Shown in pieces: positions 18,254 to 25,932 of a stretch of DNA of 64,000 nucleotides (the stretch's first letter is position 1; the number at the start of each line of letters is the position of its first letter). The DNA lies in contig NZ_JAMFTQ010000008.1 in assembly GCF_024160105.1 (NCBI RefSeq), forward strand, positions 1 to 64,000. The letters are read 5' to 3'. This DNA comes from Corynebacterium stercoris (GTDB lineage Bacteria; Actinomycetota; Actinomycetes; Mycobacteriales; Mycobacteriaceae). The notes under the pieces are model-generated. The model made no database searches, was not told the DNA's origin, and saw only the letters and a program-made list of their open reading frames with translations. Made by a program: the position numbers and the translations under genes.

Positions 18254-19090
18254 CTAGTCTACGTTCGGCGCGACGGCCTCCCAACCGACCGTGAACGAGT
18301 TGTCGCGCAGGCGGCGCCGCTGCGGCTCGAGCGGCCAACCCCGCCGGATCAGCTCCGCATGCGCTTCGCGCCAGCGCACCCGCGGGCCGTGGGGCGCCCA
18401 GCCGGCGGCGTGGTCCCAGGCGGCGTCGGCGTCGGCAAGCAGTGCGTGGATGCGCTCGCCGGGCACGTTGCGGTGGATCAATGCCTTGGGCAGGCGCTCC
18501 GCAACGTCGCTGGGGCGGGAAACGTCGTGCGGATCCCAGGAGAGCGTGAGCGTTTGCGGACCGGTTGCGTCGAGCAGCACCCAGGCGGCGCGGCGGCCCA
18601 GTTCGTCGCAGGTGCCCTCGATGAACACGCCGCCGGGTGCGAGCCGCGAGGTCACGGCATCCCACGCGGCCTCAACCTCGGCGACGTCGTACTGGCGCAG
18701 CACGTTGAACGCGCGCACGAGGTGCGGGGTGTAACCGGCGAGCTCAAACCCCCCGAGCTCGAAGCGGACGCCGTCGCGGGGAGGCAGGACGCGCGCCGGA
18801 TCGATTTCCAGCCCAACGACCTCAACGCCCGGGTTGACCTGGCGCAGCCAGCGCGCCCACTCGACGGTGGTGGTGTGGGACGCGCCGTAGCCGACGTCGA
18901 CCGCCAGCGGCGCGTCAACCGAGCGCAGCAGGCTGTTGATGCGCGGGTGGTACCGGGTCCAACGATCGCAACGGCGCAGGCGGTTCACCCCGGTCGTGCC
19001 GCGGGTGATCACCCCGTACGGCTTGCCCTGGCCCGCCTGCGCCCGCAGGTTGTGGTAGTGCGCCACGTATGTCAGCCCCGCCCGGCTCAC
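18254..19090 (-). CDS. Class I SAM-dependent methyltransferase-like protein
   Basis: A 278-residue protein with a Rossmann-type motif I (VDVGYGASHTTTVEWA, about 64-79), an acidic residue after strand 2 (VVGLEID) and a downstream GGVFIEGTCDE strand, matching SAM-dependent methyltransferases. The GYGAS loop departs slightly from the usual GxGxG form. The substrate is unknown. The start used is a GTG at 19090 without an obvious ribosome binding site, so the true start could be internal. It lies directly upstream of the LmeA-like gene. Confidence 0.72.
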   Translation of the reverse strand: MSRAGLTYVAHYHNLRAQAGQGKPYGVITRGTTGVNRLRRCDRWTRYHPRINSLLRSVDAPLAVDVGYGASHTTTVEWARWLRQVNPGVEVVGLEIDPARVLPPRDGVRFELGGFELAGYTPHLVRAFNVLRQYDVAEVEAAWDAVTSRLAPGGVFIEGTCDELGRRAAWVLLDATGPQTLTLSWDPHDVSRPSDVAERLPKALIHRNVPGERIHALLADADAAWDHAAGWAPHGPRVRWREAHAELIRRGWPLEPQRRRLRDNSFTVGWEAVAPNVD

Positions 19091-19111
19091 GCGGGGCCGG
19101 GCCCTAAGAAG

Positions 19112-19603
19112 TTAGAGGTTGTCGGTGATCCACTGCTCGGTGAGCTTGGCCTCGTTTTCCACGATCTCCTCGAGCGCCTCGGCCACCTTCGGCTCGAGCG
19201 CGGCGCCCATGAACGGGATATCCACCTTGACCTCGTTGTCGTACGCCAGGATGGTGGCGTCGCCCTCGCCGGTCATCACAATCTCGCCGGAGAAGTCCAC
19301 CGGGGTGCCCTTGATGTCGCCGGTGAAGGAGTGCTCCGCCTTGCCGTCTGCCAGCTCGCCGATGGTGACAACGCGCTTCAGCTTCAGGTCCTGAGAGATC
19401 AGCGCCTGCGCAGCTGCCGGGATGATGGACTTCGGCAGCACCTCGAACAGGGTCACGGTGGAGCCGGCGAACTCGTTCAGCTCGCCCGGCTCGGGGGAGA
19501 GGGTGGCAGCGATGTGCTCCCAGTACTCCTTGGATGCGTACGCCTCGGCCACCTTCTCAGCGGGGTGGTTGATGGTAACCGTAACTTCGCTACGTGCAGT
19601 CAT
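19112..19603 (-). CDS. DUF2505 (SRPBCC-like) family protein
   Basis: A 163-residue soluble protein of the actinobacterial DUF2505 family, which resembles SRPBCC/START ligand-binding domains. It opens with SEVTVTINHPAEKVAEAYASKEYWE, a typical first strand and helix, and ends with a long C-terminal helix. The ligand and role are unknown. TAGTCT (minus strand, 19616-19611) ends 7 bases before its ATG. That -10 overlaps the -10 of murB on the other strand, and the two start codons are separated by only 24 bases. Confidence 0.82.
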   Translation of the reverse strand: MTARSEVTVTINHPAEKVAEAYASKEYWEHIAATLSPEPGELNEFAGSTVTLFEVLPKSIIPAAAQALISQDLKLKRVVTIGELADGKAEHSFTGDIKGTPVDFSGEIVMTGEGDATILAYDNEVKVDIPFMGAALEPKVAEALEEIVENEAKLTEQWITDNL

Positions 19604-19610
19604 GCCTAAG

Positions 19611-19620
19611 AGACTACCGT
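19611..19620. promoter_or_regulatory. Overlapping divergent -10 elements (DUF2505 gene and murB)
   Basis: On the plus strand TACCGT (19615-19620) ends 7 bases before the murB GTG. On the minus strand TAGTCT (19616-19611) ends 7 bases before the DUF2505 ATG. The two TANNNT hexamers share the symmetric TA step at 19615-19616, so both promoters must share polymerase contacts. Confidence 0.55.
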
Positions 19621-19627
19621 TAGTGCC

Positions 19628-20629
19628 GTGCCTGACTCATCATTCGCCTCCCTTACCACGCTGCGTGTTGGCGGTGCGCCGGCTGAGCTGATTCGCTGCA
19701 CTACGGCTGCGGACATCGCCGCGACCGTTGCCCGGCTCGATGCGGCGGGCACCCCGCTGCTCGTCGTCGGCGGGGGTTCCAACTTGGTGGTGGCGGACGG
19801 CGCGCTCGACCTCACGGCTGTGCTCGTGGCCAACGAGGGCATTGAGCTTATCGACGACTCCACTCTCCGCGTCGCAGCCGGCACCACCTGGGACGAGGTT
19901 GTGGCCTACGCCGTTGCGCAGGGCCTCGGCGGCATCGAGACCCTCTCCGGCATTCCCGGTTCCGCCGGTGCCACCCCGGTGCAGAACGTCGGCGCCTACG
20001 GTTCCGAGATCGCCGACGTGCTCACCCGCGTGCGCCTCTACAACCGCGAGACCGGCGCCGACGAATGGGCCCCCGCTGACTCCCTCGAGCTGGCCTACCG
20101 CTACTCCAACCTGAAGTTCACCAACCGCGCCGTGGTGCTGGAGATCGAGCTCGCCCTCGAGCGCACCGAGCTTTCCATCCCGCTGCGTCACCTCGGCGGC
20201 GAGCGCCTCCCGTTGGCTGAGGCGCGGGAGAACATCCTCGCCACCCGCCGCGCCAAGGGCATGGTGCTTGACGACGCTGACTGCGACACCTGGTCCGCAG
20301 GGTCCTTCTTCACAAATCCCGTGGTGCCGTCGGCGCTCGCCGACGAGATCGAAGCGAAGGTCGGCGAGGCCGGCATGCCCCGTTACGCCGTCGGCGGGAC
20401 TGAGGAAAAACTTTCCGCCGCCTGGCTCATTGAACACGCCGGGTTCCCCCGCGGCTACCCGGGGGAGGGTGCCCCAGCCCGCCTCTCCACCAAGCACACG
20501 CTGGCGCTGACGAACCGCGGATCGGCGACCGCCGCGGACATTGTTGACCTGGCCCGGGACGTGCAGGCGGGTGTGGAGGAGCAGTTCGGCGTGCGCCTCG
20601 TACCGGAACCAGTCTGGATCGGCTTCTAG
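19628..20629 (+). CDS. murB: UDP-N-acetylmuramate dehydrogenase
   Basis: Reduces UDP-GlcNAc-enolpyruvate to UDP-MurNAc with NADPH in peptidoglycan precursor synthesis. The 333-residue flavoprotein has the FAD-binding GGGSNLVVADG segment, GIPGSAGATPVQNVGAYG in the second half of the FAD domain, the catalytic Ser-containing SAGSFFTNPVV motif, and the closing Glu-containing VRLVPEPVWIGF. The residue set matches type I-like actinobacterial MurB. It starts with GTG and has a -10 candidate 7 bases upstream, so it is probably leaderless. Its 3' end lies four bases from the convergent hepT gene. Confidence 0.95.
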   Translation: MPDSSFASLTTLRVGGAPAELIRCTTAADIAATVARLDAAGTPLLVVGGGSNLVVADGALDLTAVLVANEGIELIDDSTLRVAAGTTWDEVVAYAVAQGLGGIETLSGIPGSAGATPVQNVGAYGSEIADVLTRVRLYNRETGADEWAPADSLELAYRYSNLKFTNRAVVLEIELALERTELSIPLRHLGGERLPLAEARENILATRRAKGMVLDDADCDTWSAGSFFTNPVVPSALADEIEAKVGEAGMPRYAVGGTEEKLSAAWLIEHAGFPRGYPGEGAPARLSTKHTLALTNRGSATAADIVDLARDVQAGVEEQFGVRLVPEPVWIGF

Positions 20630-20633
20630 GGTT

Positions 20634-20653
20634 CTACTTCCCGTCTGCGAGGC
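20634..20653. repeat. 20-bp near-direct repeat, left copy (hepT 3' end)
   Basis: CTACTTCCCGTCTGCGAGGC matches the sequence at 21337-21356 at 18 of 20 positions. Together the copies bracket the hepT-mntA module. Both copies encode Leu-Ala-Asp-Gly-Lys-stop on the minus strand, and both differences are at third codon positions. Confidence 0.6.
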
Positions 20654-20969
20654 AGTGGAGCGCTGCCTCCAACTGGGGCAGGTGATTTTCAACGACATCT
20701 CGGATCACACTGATGTCGATGGAAAAATACTGGTGAACGAGGATATTTCGGAACCCGCGAATTTGCGTCCAAGGAACCTCGGGATATCGAGACGTCATCT
20801 CCACAGGCAGATGGCTTACCGCTTCTCCTAAGACTTGGAGGTTTCGCTCGATGGCATCCTCCGCCATCAAGGTTAAGGCGGGCTCCGCTTTTAGTTGGTC
20901 GTTGAACAATCGGCATCTTTCGATGGCCGTCAGTGCGTCGCTGATCCGGTCTTGAGGGTTGCGCGTCAT
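20634..20969 (-). CDS. hepT: HepT-type toxin (DUF86 HEPN RNase)
   Basis: A 111-residue HEPN-domain protein with the diagnostic R-x4-H-x-Y motif (Arg74, His79, Tyr81 in RNILVHQY). In the HepT/MntA toxin-antitoxin systems this protein acts as an RNase toxin and is inactivated by adenylylation of the motif tyrosine by MntA. Its ATG overlaps the mntA stop by four bases. Base composition is visibly more AT-rich than in the neighbouring genes, suggesting horizontal acquisition. Its last codons (LADGK and stop) are nearly identical in DNA to the end of the adjacent fatty-acyl-CoA ligase gene. Confidence 0.88.
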   Translation of the reverse strand: MTRNPQDRISDALTAIERCRLFNDQLKAEPALTLMAEDAIERNLQVLGEAVSHLPVEMTSRYPEVPWTQIRGFRNILVHQYFSIDISVIRDVVENHLPQLEAALHCLADGK

Positions 20970-21295
20970 AGTGCCTCCGCGTCCAGGCGGACCGACGCAG
21001 ATACCTCTCGACTAAGCAGCTGCTCCGGGAAAATATCGACCGTCACGCCAGCGAGGAGACCTCGTACCTCTTCAGCAAGTCCCGACGCACGCATGAGGAC
21101 ATTTCCGTCCGCAGGGTCCATGTCGACGAGGATGTCGATGTCGGAAGCATCGGTGGCGGTACCGCGAGCGACTGAGCCGCACAGGCGCGGATTTTCAGCA
21201 CCGTAAAGATCGAAGAGTTGCTGGAGTCGCTCGCGATACTCACCAAGAACATCCCGCAATCTTCGGGATGCGTGACTTTGCACAACGCTGGACAT
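20966..21295 (-). CDS. mntA: MntA-type nucleotidyltransferase antitoxin
   Basis: A 109-residue minimal nucleotidyltransferase with the GSx10DxD signature (Gly40-Ser41, Asp52, Asp54 in GSVARGTATDASDIDILVD). MntA antitoxins transfer AMP from ATP to a tyrosine of HepT to neutralise it. It precedes hepT with a 4-base overlap, giving a coupled bicistronic operon. TAAGCT on the minus strand ends 7 bases before the ATG, suggesting a leaderless transcript. The pair lies between murB and an acyl-CoA ligase gene in lower-GC DNA. Confidence 0.85.
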   Translation of the reverse strand: MSSVVQSHASRRLRDVLGEYRERLQQLFDLYGAENPRLCGSVARGTATDASDIDILVDMDPADGNVLMRASGLAEEVRGLLAGVTVDIFPEQLLSREVSASVRLDAEAL

Positions 21296-21336
21296 GCAAC
21301 CCAGCTTAATAACGGGCTCAGATGCTGGCTAGCGCC

Positions 21337-21356
21337 CTACTTGCCGTCGGCGAGGC
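21337..21356. repeat. 20-bp near-direct repeat, right copy (acyl-CoA ligase 3' end)
   Basis: CTACTTGCCGTCGGCGAGGC, the partner of 20634-20653 (18 of 20 identical). If the toxin-antitoxin module integrated here, this is where a duplicated target would be expected. Confidence 0.6.
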
Positions 21357-23058
21357 GCTCCAGGAGGGAATCGCGCACTTCGCGGCGGCGCACCTTGCCC
21401 ATCTGGTCGCGGTCGAGTTCCTCAAAGTGGTAGAAGGTGCGCGGCACCTTGTAGCGCGTGAGGTTCTTGCGGGCGAAATCCTTCAACCCGTCCGGGTCGA
21501 GGGCCGCGCCGTCTTCGAGCACGACGCAGGCCACAACGTCCTCGGATCCGTCGTGGCGCGGGCGGCCCACAACTGCGACGTCGGTGATGTCCGGGTGCTG
21601 GCGCAGGACTTCCTCCACCTCGGCGGGGTACACGTTGAAACCGCCGGTGATGATGAGCTCCTTGATGCGGCTGACCAGCTTGATAAAGCCGTCTTCCTCC
21701 ATCACGCCCATGTCGCCGGTGCGGAACCAGCCGTTGTGGAATGCGCGCTCGGTGGCTTCGGGGTTGTTGAAGTAGGTGGAGAACACCTGCGGGCCGCGGG
21801 CCAGGATCTCGCCGGCCTCGCCGTAGGGCATGAGCTCGTTCGGGTTCTCCGGGTTAACAATGCGGATCTCGGTATCCGGGAACGGCAGGCCGATGTAGCC
21901 CGGGCGGCGGTCGGCGGAGCGCGGGTTGCCGATGAGGATTGGCCCCGTCTCCGTCAAGCCGTAGCCCTCGACGAGGTAGCCGCCGGTGAGCGCCTCCCAG
22001 TCCTCGATCACCGAGGCCGGGAGCGAGGACGCGCCGGAGAAGCCGATCTCCACCTTGGACAGGTCGATGTTCTGCTGCTTCGCAGTGTCCACGATGCGCT
22101 CGAACAGGGTGGGCACGCCGGGAACGAAGGTCGGCTTGTCGTTCTTCAGCGCCTTCATCACCAGGTCCATCTTCGGTGCCGGCAGCAGGATCAGCTCAGA
22201 GCCGATGAGCACCGGCAGGGTGAGCGAGAACGTCAGGCCGTAGGCGTGGAAGAACGGCAGTGTAGCCAGCATGCGCTGGTCCTCGGTCTGGAGCTCCTTC
22301 ACCCACGCGGCGCCCTGCACCGGGTTCGCCAAGAGGTTGGTGTGGGTGAGCACCGCACCCTTCGGGGTGCCCGTCGTGCCGGAGGTGTAGAGGATGAGCG
22401 CCGGGGACTCCGGGGTGATGCTCTCCGGAATCTCAAGATCCTCGCCGTTGCCGCCGATGGCGGCGCTGGTCAGCGCCTCCCACGGCACGGTGTTCTTCAC
22501 CGACGCGGTGAGGGAGTTGCGGGCCTCCATGAGTTTGGGCAGCGGGATGCGCAGCGCGAACTGCTGGAGGCGGGGCATCGCCTTGGTCATGTTGACGCTG
22601 ACGAGCGTCTCCAGCGCCGTGTCGCCGCGCAGCTCCTCGAGCGTCGCCGCAGTCTTGTCCCAGACGATGGCCACGCGCGCGCCGTGGTCAGCGAACTGGG
22701 GGCGCAGCTCGTTGGCTGTGTAGAGCGGGTTGTGCTCCACCACCACGCCACCGAGCAGCTGCACCGCGTAATAGGCGGCGACGTGCTGGGGGCAGTTCGG
22801 CAGCATGATGGCAACCCGGTCGCCCGGGCGCACGCCGAAGGCCTTCAGGCCCGCAGCGGCGCGGCGCACTTCGCGGTCCAGCTCGGCGTAGGTCTGCGAT
22901 TTGCCGAAGAATTTCGTGGCCGGCTTCTGCGCGTTGCGCTCCAGGTTGGCCTGGTACATCTCCGGCAGCGTTGCGTCCCCGTACGTCAGCGGGGGCTTCG
23001 TCCATTCGGAGTAGTACTGAAGCCAGGGTTGAGTCTCGTTCGGGTCCGACGCAGTCAT
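21337..23058 (-). CDS. Long-chain fatty-acid-CoA ligase (FadD-like), copy A
   Basis: A 573-residue member of the ANL adenylate-forming superfamily that activates fatty acids to acyl-CoA via acyl-AMP. The P-loop-like ILYTSGTTGTPKGA, the adenine-binding VEGYGLTETGP, the hinge and ribose motif WFRTGDMGVMEEDGFIKLVSRIKELI, and the C-terminal catalytic Lys region GKVRRREVRD are all present. The chain-length preference is unknown. TAGGGT ends 7 bases before the ATG at 23058, suggesting leaderless initiation. It is a tandem paralogue of the upstream gene at 23097-24785; the two are separated by 38 bases and probably arose by duplication. Confidence 0.9.
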   Translation of the reverse strand: MTASDPNETQPWLQYYSEWTKPPLTYGDATLPEMYQANLERNAQKPATKFFGKSQTYAELDREVRRAAAGLKAFGVRPGDRVAIMLPNCPQHVAAYYAVQLLGGVVVEHNPLYTANELRPQFADHGARVAIVWDKTAATLEELRGDTALETLVSVNMTKAMPRLQQFALRIPLPKLMEARNSLTASVKNTVPWEALTSAAIGGNGEDLEIPESITPESPALILYTSGTTGTPKGAVLTHTNLLANPVQGAAWVKELQTEDQRMLATLPFFHAYGLTFSLTLPVLIGSELILLPAPKMDLVMKALKNDKPTFVPGVPTLFERIVDTAKQQNIDLSKVEIGFSGASSLPASVIEDWEALTGGYLVEGYGLTETGPILIGNPRSADRRPGYIGLPFPDTEIRIVNPENPNELMPYGEAGEILARGPQVFSTYFNNPEATERAFHNGWFRTGDMGVMEEDGFIKLVSRIKELIITGGFNVYPAEVEEVLRQHPDITDVAVVGRPRHDGSEDVVACVVLEDGAALDPDGLKDFARKNLTRYKVPRTFYHFEELDRDQMGKVRRREVRDSLLERLADGK

Positions 23059-23096
23059 ACGCACCACCCTACGCGCCCTTGTCCTTGCGAACGCTG

Positions 23097-24785
23097 CTAC
23101 GCCAGGTCGCGCAGCAGGGCATCGCGCACCTCGCGGCGGCGGATCTTGCCGGTCTGGTCGCGCTGCAGCTCCTCGAAGTGGTAGAACGTGCGCGGCACTT
23201 TGTACCTGGTTAGGCGCTCGCGGGCGAATGCCTTCATGCCTTCGGGGTCGAGCGCTGCACCGTCGCGAAGCGTGACGCACGCGACCACATCCTCGGAGCC
23301 GTCGGGGCGCGGGCGGCCGACGACGGCGATGTCGACGACGTCCGGGTGCTGGCGGATGATGTTCTCCACCTCGTCCGGGTACACGTTGAATCCGCCGGTG
23401 ATGATGATCTCCTTGATGCGGGCGACGAGGCGGATGAAGCCGTCCGGTTCCATCACGGCCATGTCGCCAGTGCGGAACCAGCCCTCGTGGAAGGAGCGCT
23501 CGTTGGCTTCCGGCTTGTTCAGGTAGCCGGCGAAGACCTGGGGGCCGCGGGCGAGCAGCTCGCCCGGCTCGCCGTCCGGCATCGTCTCGGCCGGGTTGGC
23601 CGGGTTGGCGATGCGGATCTCGGTGTTGGGGAAGGGCAGCCCCACGTACCCCGGGCGGCGGCGGCCGTCGAGCGGGTTGGCGGACAGAATCGGCGCAGTC
23701 TCGGTCAGGCCGTAGCCCTCGATGAGGCGCCCGCCCGTCGCTGCCTCCCAGCGCTCGATGGTGGAGGCCGGCAGCGTCGCTGCGCCGGAGACGGAGGAGT
23801 GGATGGAGGAGAGGTCGACACCGGTTTCCAGCGCCCAGTCGGTGATGCGGTCGTAGAGCGTCGGCACGCCCGGCAGCACCGTGGGGCGGGTCTTCACAAT
23901 CGCCTTCTGGTACAGCTCCGGCTTGGGTGCGGGCACGAGCACCATCTGGGCGGCGTCGGTGAGCGCGAGTGCGTAGTTCAAGGTCAGGCCGTAGATGTGG
24001 AACAGCGGCAGCACCGCCAGCACCTTCTCCTCGACGGCGCCCCAGTTCTCCAGCCACTGCAGGCCGCCCTTGAGTACGGCGACGATGTTGCGGTGCGTGA
24101 GTGGCGCACCCTTCGGCTCGCCGGTGGTGCCGGAGGTGTAGAGGATGAACGCGACATGGTCCTGGGTGATGGACGGGCCCTTCACCGAGCCGCGGGCGTG
24201 TGCCAGGATGTCGGTCCACGCCAGGGTGCCCGGGGCGGGCTTGGACAGCTCCGCGCGCTTCTTCTGGATCGGCGGCAGCGGGAGCGAGAGCGTGGCTTGA
24301 AGCGTCCACGGCATCTCGTCGATCATGTTGACGGTGATCACCGTCTCCAGCGGGGTGTCCTTTGTCAGCTCGAGGAAGGTGTCCGCGCTGCGGTCGAAGA
24401 CGATGGCCACTTTCGCGCCGTGGTCGAGGAACTGGCTCTTCAGCTCGTACGAGGTGTAGAGCGGGTTGTGCTCCACAACAGTCGCGCCGAGGCGCAGGAT
24501 CGCGGTGACGGCGATGACGTGCTGCGGGCAGTTGGGCAGGGCCACGGCAACGCGGTCTCCCTCCGTCACGCCGAGGCGGGTCAGGGCGGACGCGGCGGAG
24601 CCGACCTTCTCGTTGAGCTGCTGGTAGGTCATTTCCTTGCCCATGAACCAGGTAGCGGTGTTCTTCGGCTCGGTGGCCACGCACTCGTTGAAGAGGCTCA
24701 CTAGTGTGTCATCGCCCAGCTCAGGGTAGGGGTCAGTCCATTCGGCGTACTCGTTGATCCAGGCCTTGCTCTCAAACGCGCTCAT
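23097..24785 (-). CDS. Long-chain fatty-acid-CoA ligase (FadD-like), copy B
   Basis: A 562-residue ANL-superfamily acyl-CoA synthetase, closely related to the downstream copy. Motifs are FILYTSGTTGEPKGA, LIEGYGLTETAP, GWFRTGDMAVMEPDGFIRLVARIKEII and the C-terminal GKIRRREVRD. It starts at an ATG preceded by a Shine-Dalgarno GAAGGAG. The upstream region is an AT-richer 158-base gap shared with the divergent EspI-like ATPase gene. In corynebacteria such ligases serve fatty-acid uptake and mycolate-related lipid metabolism. The substrate cannot be inferred. Confidence 0.9.
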   Translation of the reverse strand: MSAFESKAWINEYAEWTDPYPELGDDTLVSLFNECVATEPKNTATWFMGKEMTYQQLNEKVGSAASALTRLGVTEGDRVAVALPNCPQHVIAVTAILRLGATVVEHNPLYTSYELKSQFLDHGAKVAIVFDRSADTFLELTKDTPLETVITVNMIDEMPWTLQATLSLPLPPIQKKRAELSKPAPGTLAWTDILAHARGSVKGPSITQDHVAFILYTSGTTGEPKGAPLTHRNIVAVLKGGLQWLENWGAVEEKVLAVLPLFHIYGLTLNYALALTDAAQMVLVPAPKPELYQKAIVKTRPTVLPGVPTLYDRITDWALETGVDLSSIHSSVSGAATLPASTIERWEAATGGRLIEGYGLTETAPILSANPLDGRRRPGYVGLPFPNTEIRIANPANPAETMPDGEPGELLARGPQVFAGYLNKPEANERSFHEGWFRTGDMAVMEPDGFIRLVARIKEIIITGGFNVYPDEVENIIRQHPDVVDIAVVGRPRPDGSEDVVACVTLRDGAALDPEGMKAFARERLTRYKVPRTFYHFEELQRDQTGKIRRREVRDALLRDLA

Positions 24786-24943
24786 GCGGCTCCTTCTTCA
24801 TCCCACAAGGTTCGTATTGCAAAAGTAAGCAAAACTATAACCTACGGATTGGTAACTTCGCGTCGCCGCGCGCGAATCCGCATCGCAGACTAGGCTCAAC
24901 CACGGGAAATTCGGGGAAAATTTTTTTTGGGGGGAATCCAACC

Positions 24944-25921
24944 TTGACCACGTTTCATGATGCCCAGCGGGACTCGCTCGACCTCGTGCCGCCGGCCGCA
25001 CTCGACCAGAGCAACCTTGTCAATCCGGTGAAGCCGCCGCCGCGCCACGGGTGGCGCAAGCTCGTCCACGCGGCCAGCGCAGGCCGCATCAACCCCGGCG
25101 GCTCACGCAAGGAGCAGGAGGAACTTTCGCTTATCGACGCCATTTGTGCACCCCTTCGCGGCGACTACCGCATCGCGGTCATGAGCCTGAAGGGCGGCGT
25201 GGGCAAGACGACGACCACGGTGGCGCTCGGCGGCATCTTCGCACAAACGCGCGGCGACCGCGTCATCGCCATCGACGCCAACCCGGATCTGGGCACCCTG
25301 GCGCAGCGTTCCGCCGCGGGGACATCCGCAACCATCCGTGATCTGCTCGCCGCCGACGACACCACCCGCTACCCGCAGGTCCGTGCCTACACCACGCAGG
25401 CCGCGTCCCGGCTGGAAGTGATCGCCTCCGAGCGCGACCCGGCAGTCTCGGAGGCGTTCTCGGAGCTCGACTACCGGCGCGCCATCGACATCCTGCAGCA
25501 CCACTACAACGTGATCCTCACCGACTGCGGCACTGGTCTCATGCACTCCGCAATGGCGGGCGTGCTTGACCTCGCCAACGCGTTGGTGCTGGTCACGTCC
25601 CCTGCGCTCGACGGGGCGCAATCCGCCGCCGCCACCTTGGACTGGCTGAACTTGCACGGATACGACCGCCTCGCCGCCAACGCTGTGGTGGTGATTTCGG
25701 CTTCGGCGCCGGGGAAGGCGACCGTCGATACGCATAAGCTCATTGCGCATTTCGAGGCCCGGACCCGGGCCGTGCAGCAGATCCCGTACGACCGGCACCT
25801 GGCCGAGGGGGCGGTGGTGGACCTCGAGCGTCTGCAACCCGCGACGCTGCGGGCGTACCAGCAGCTCGCGGCGACGGTGGCGGCGGACTTCGGCGCGTGG
25901 CACCGCCACGCCGCGGGGTAG
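24944..25921 (+). CDS. MinD/ParA-superfamily ATPase, EspI-like
   Basis: A 325-residue P-loop ATPase of the SIMIBI class with a deviant Walker A motif KGGVGKTTT (Lys83-Thr90) and [11 protein letters not shown] after strand 2. An N-terminal extension of about 75 residues contains RINPGGS before a GDYRIAV strand. This layout resembles the MinD-like EspI proteins associated with type VII secretion in mycobacteria, but no secretion genes are present in this window. The start is a TTG preceded by GGGGGGA; no better in-frame start is visible. A TAGGCT -10 candidate lies near 24890. The stop is only 11 bases upstream of the mshA start. Confidence 0.75.
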   Translation: MTTFHDAQRDSLDLVPPAALDQSNLVNPVKPPPRHGWRKLVHAASAGRINPGGSRKEQEELSLIDAICAPLRGDYRIAVMSLKGGVGKTTTTVALGGIFAQTRGDRVIAIDANPDLGTLAQRSAAGTSATIRDLLAADDTTRYPQVRAYTTQAASRLEVIASERDPAVSEAFSELDYRRAIDILQHHYNVILTDCGTGLMHSAMAGVLDLANALVLVTSPALDGAQSAAATLDWLNLHGYDRLAANAVVVISASAPGKATVDTHKLIAHFEARTRAVQQIPYDRHLAEGAVVDLERLQPATLRAYQQLAATVAADFGAWHRHAAG

Positions 25922-25932
25922 CATTGGCACGC

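Noticed and set aside
21337..24684. A continuous minus-strand frame of over 1,100 codons spanning both acyl-CoA ligase genes
   Set aside because: Only the C-terminal half is ligase sequence. The upstream half reads the second ligase gene in a wrong frame with Arg/Pro-rich nonsense, a by-product of high GC. The true starts are at 23058 and 24785; it is not a fusion.
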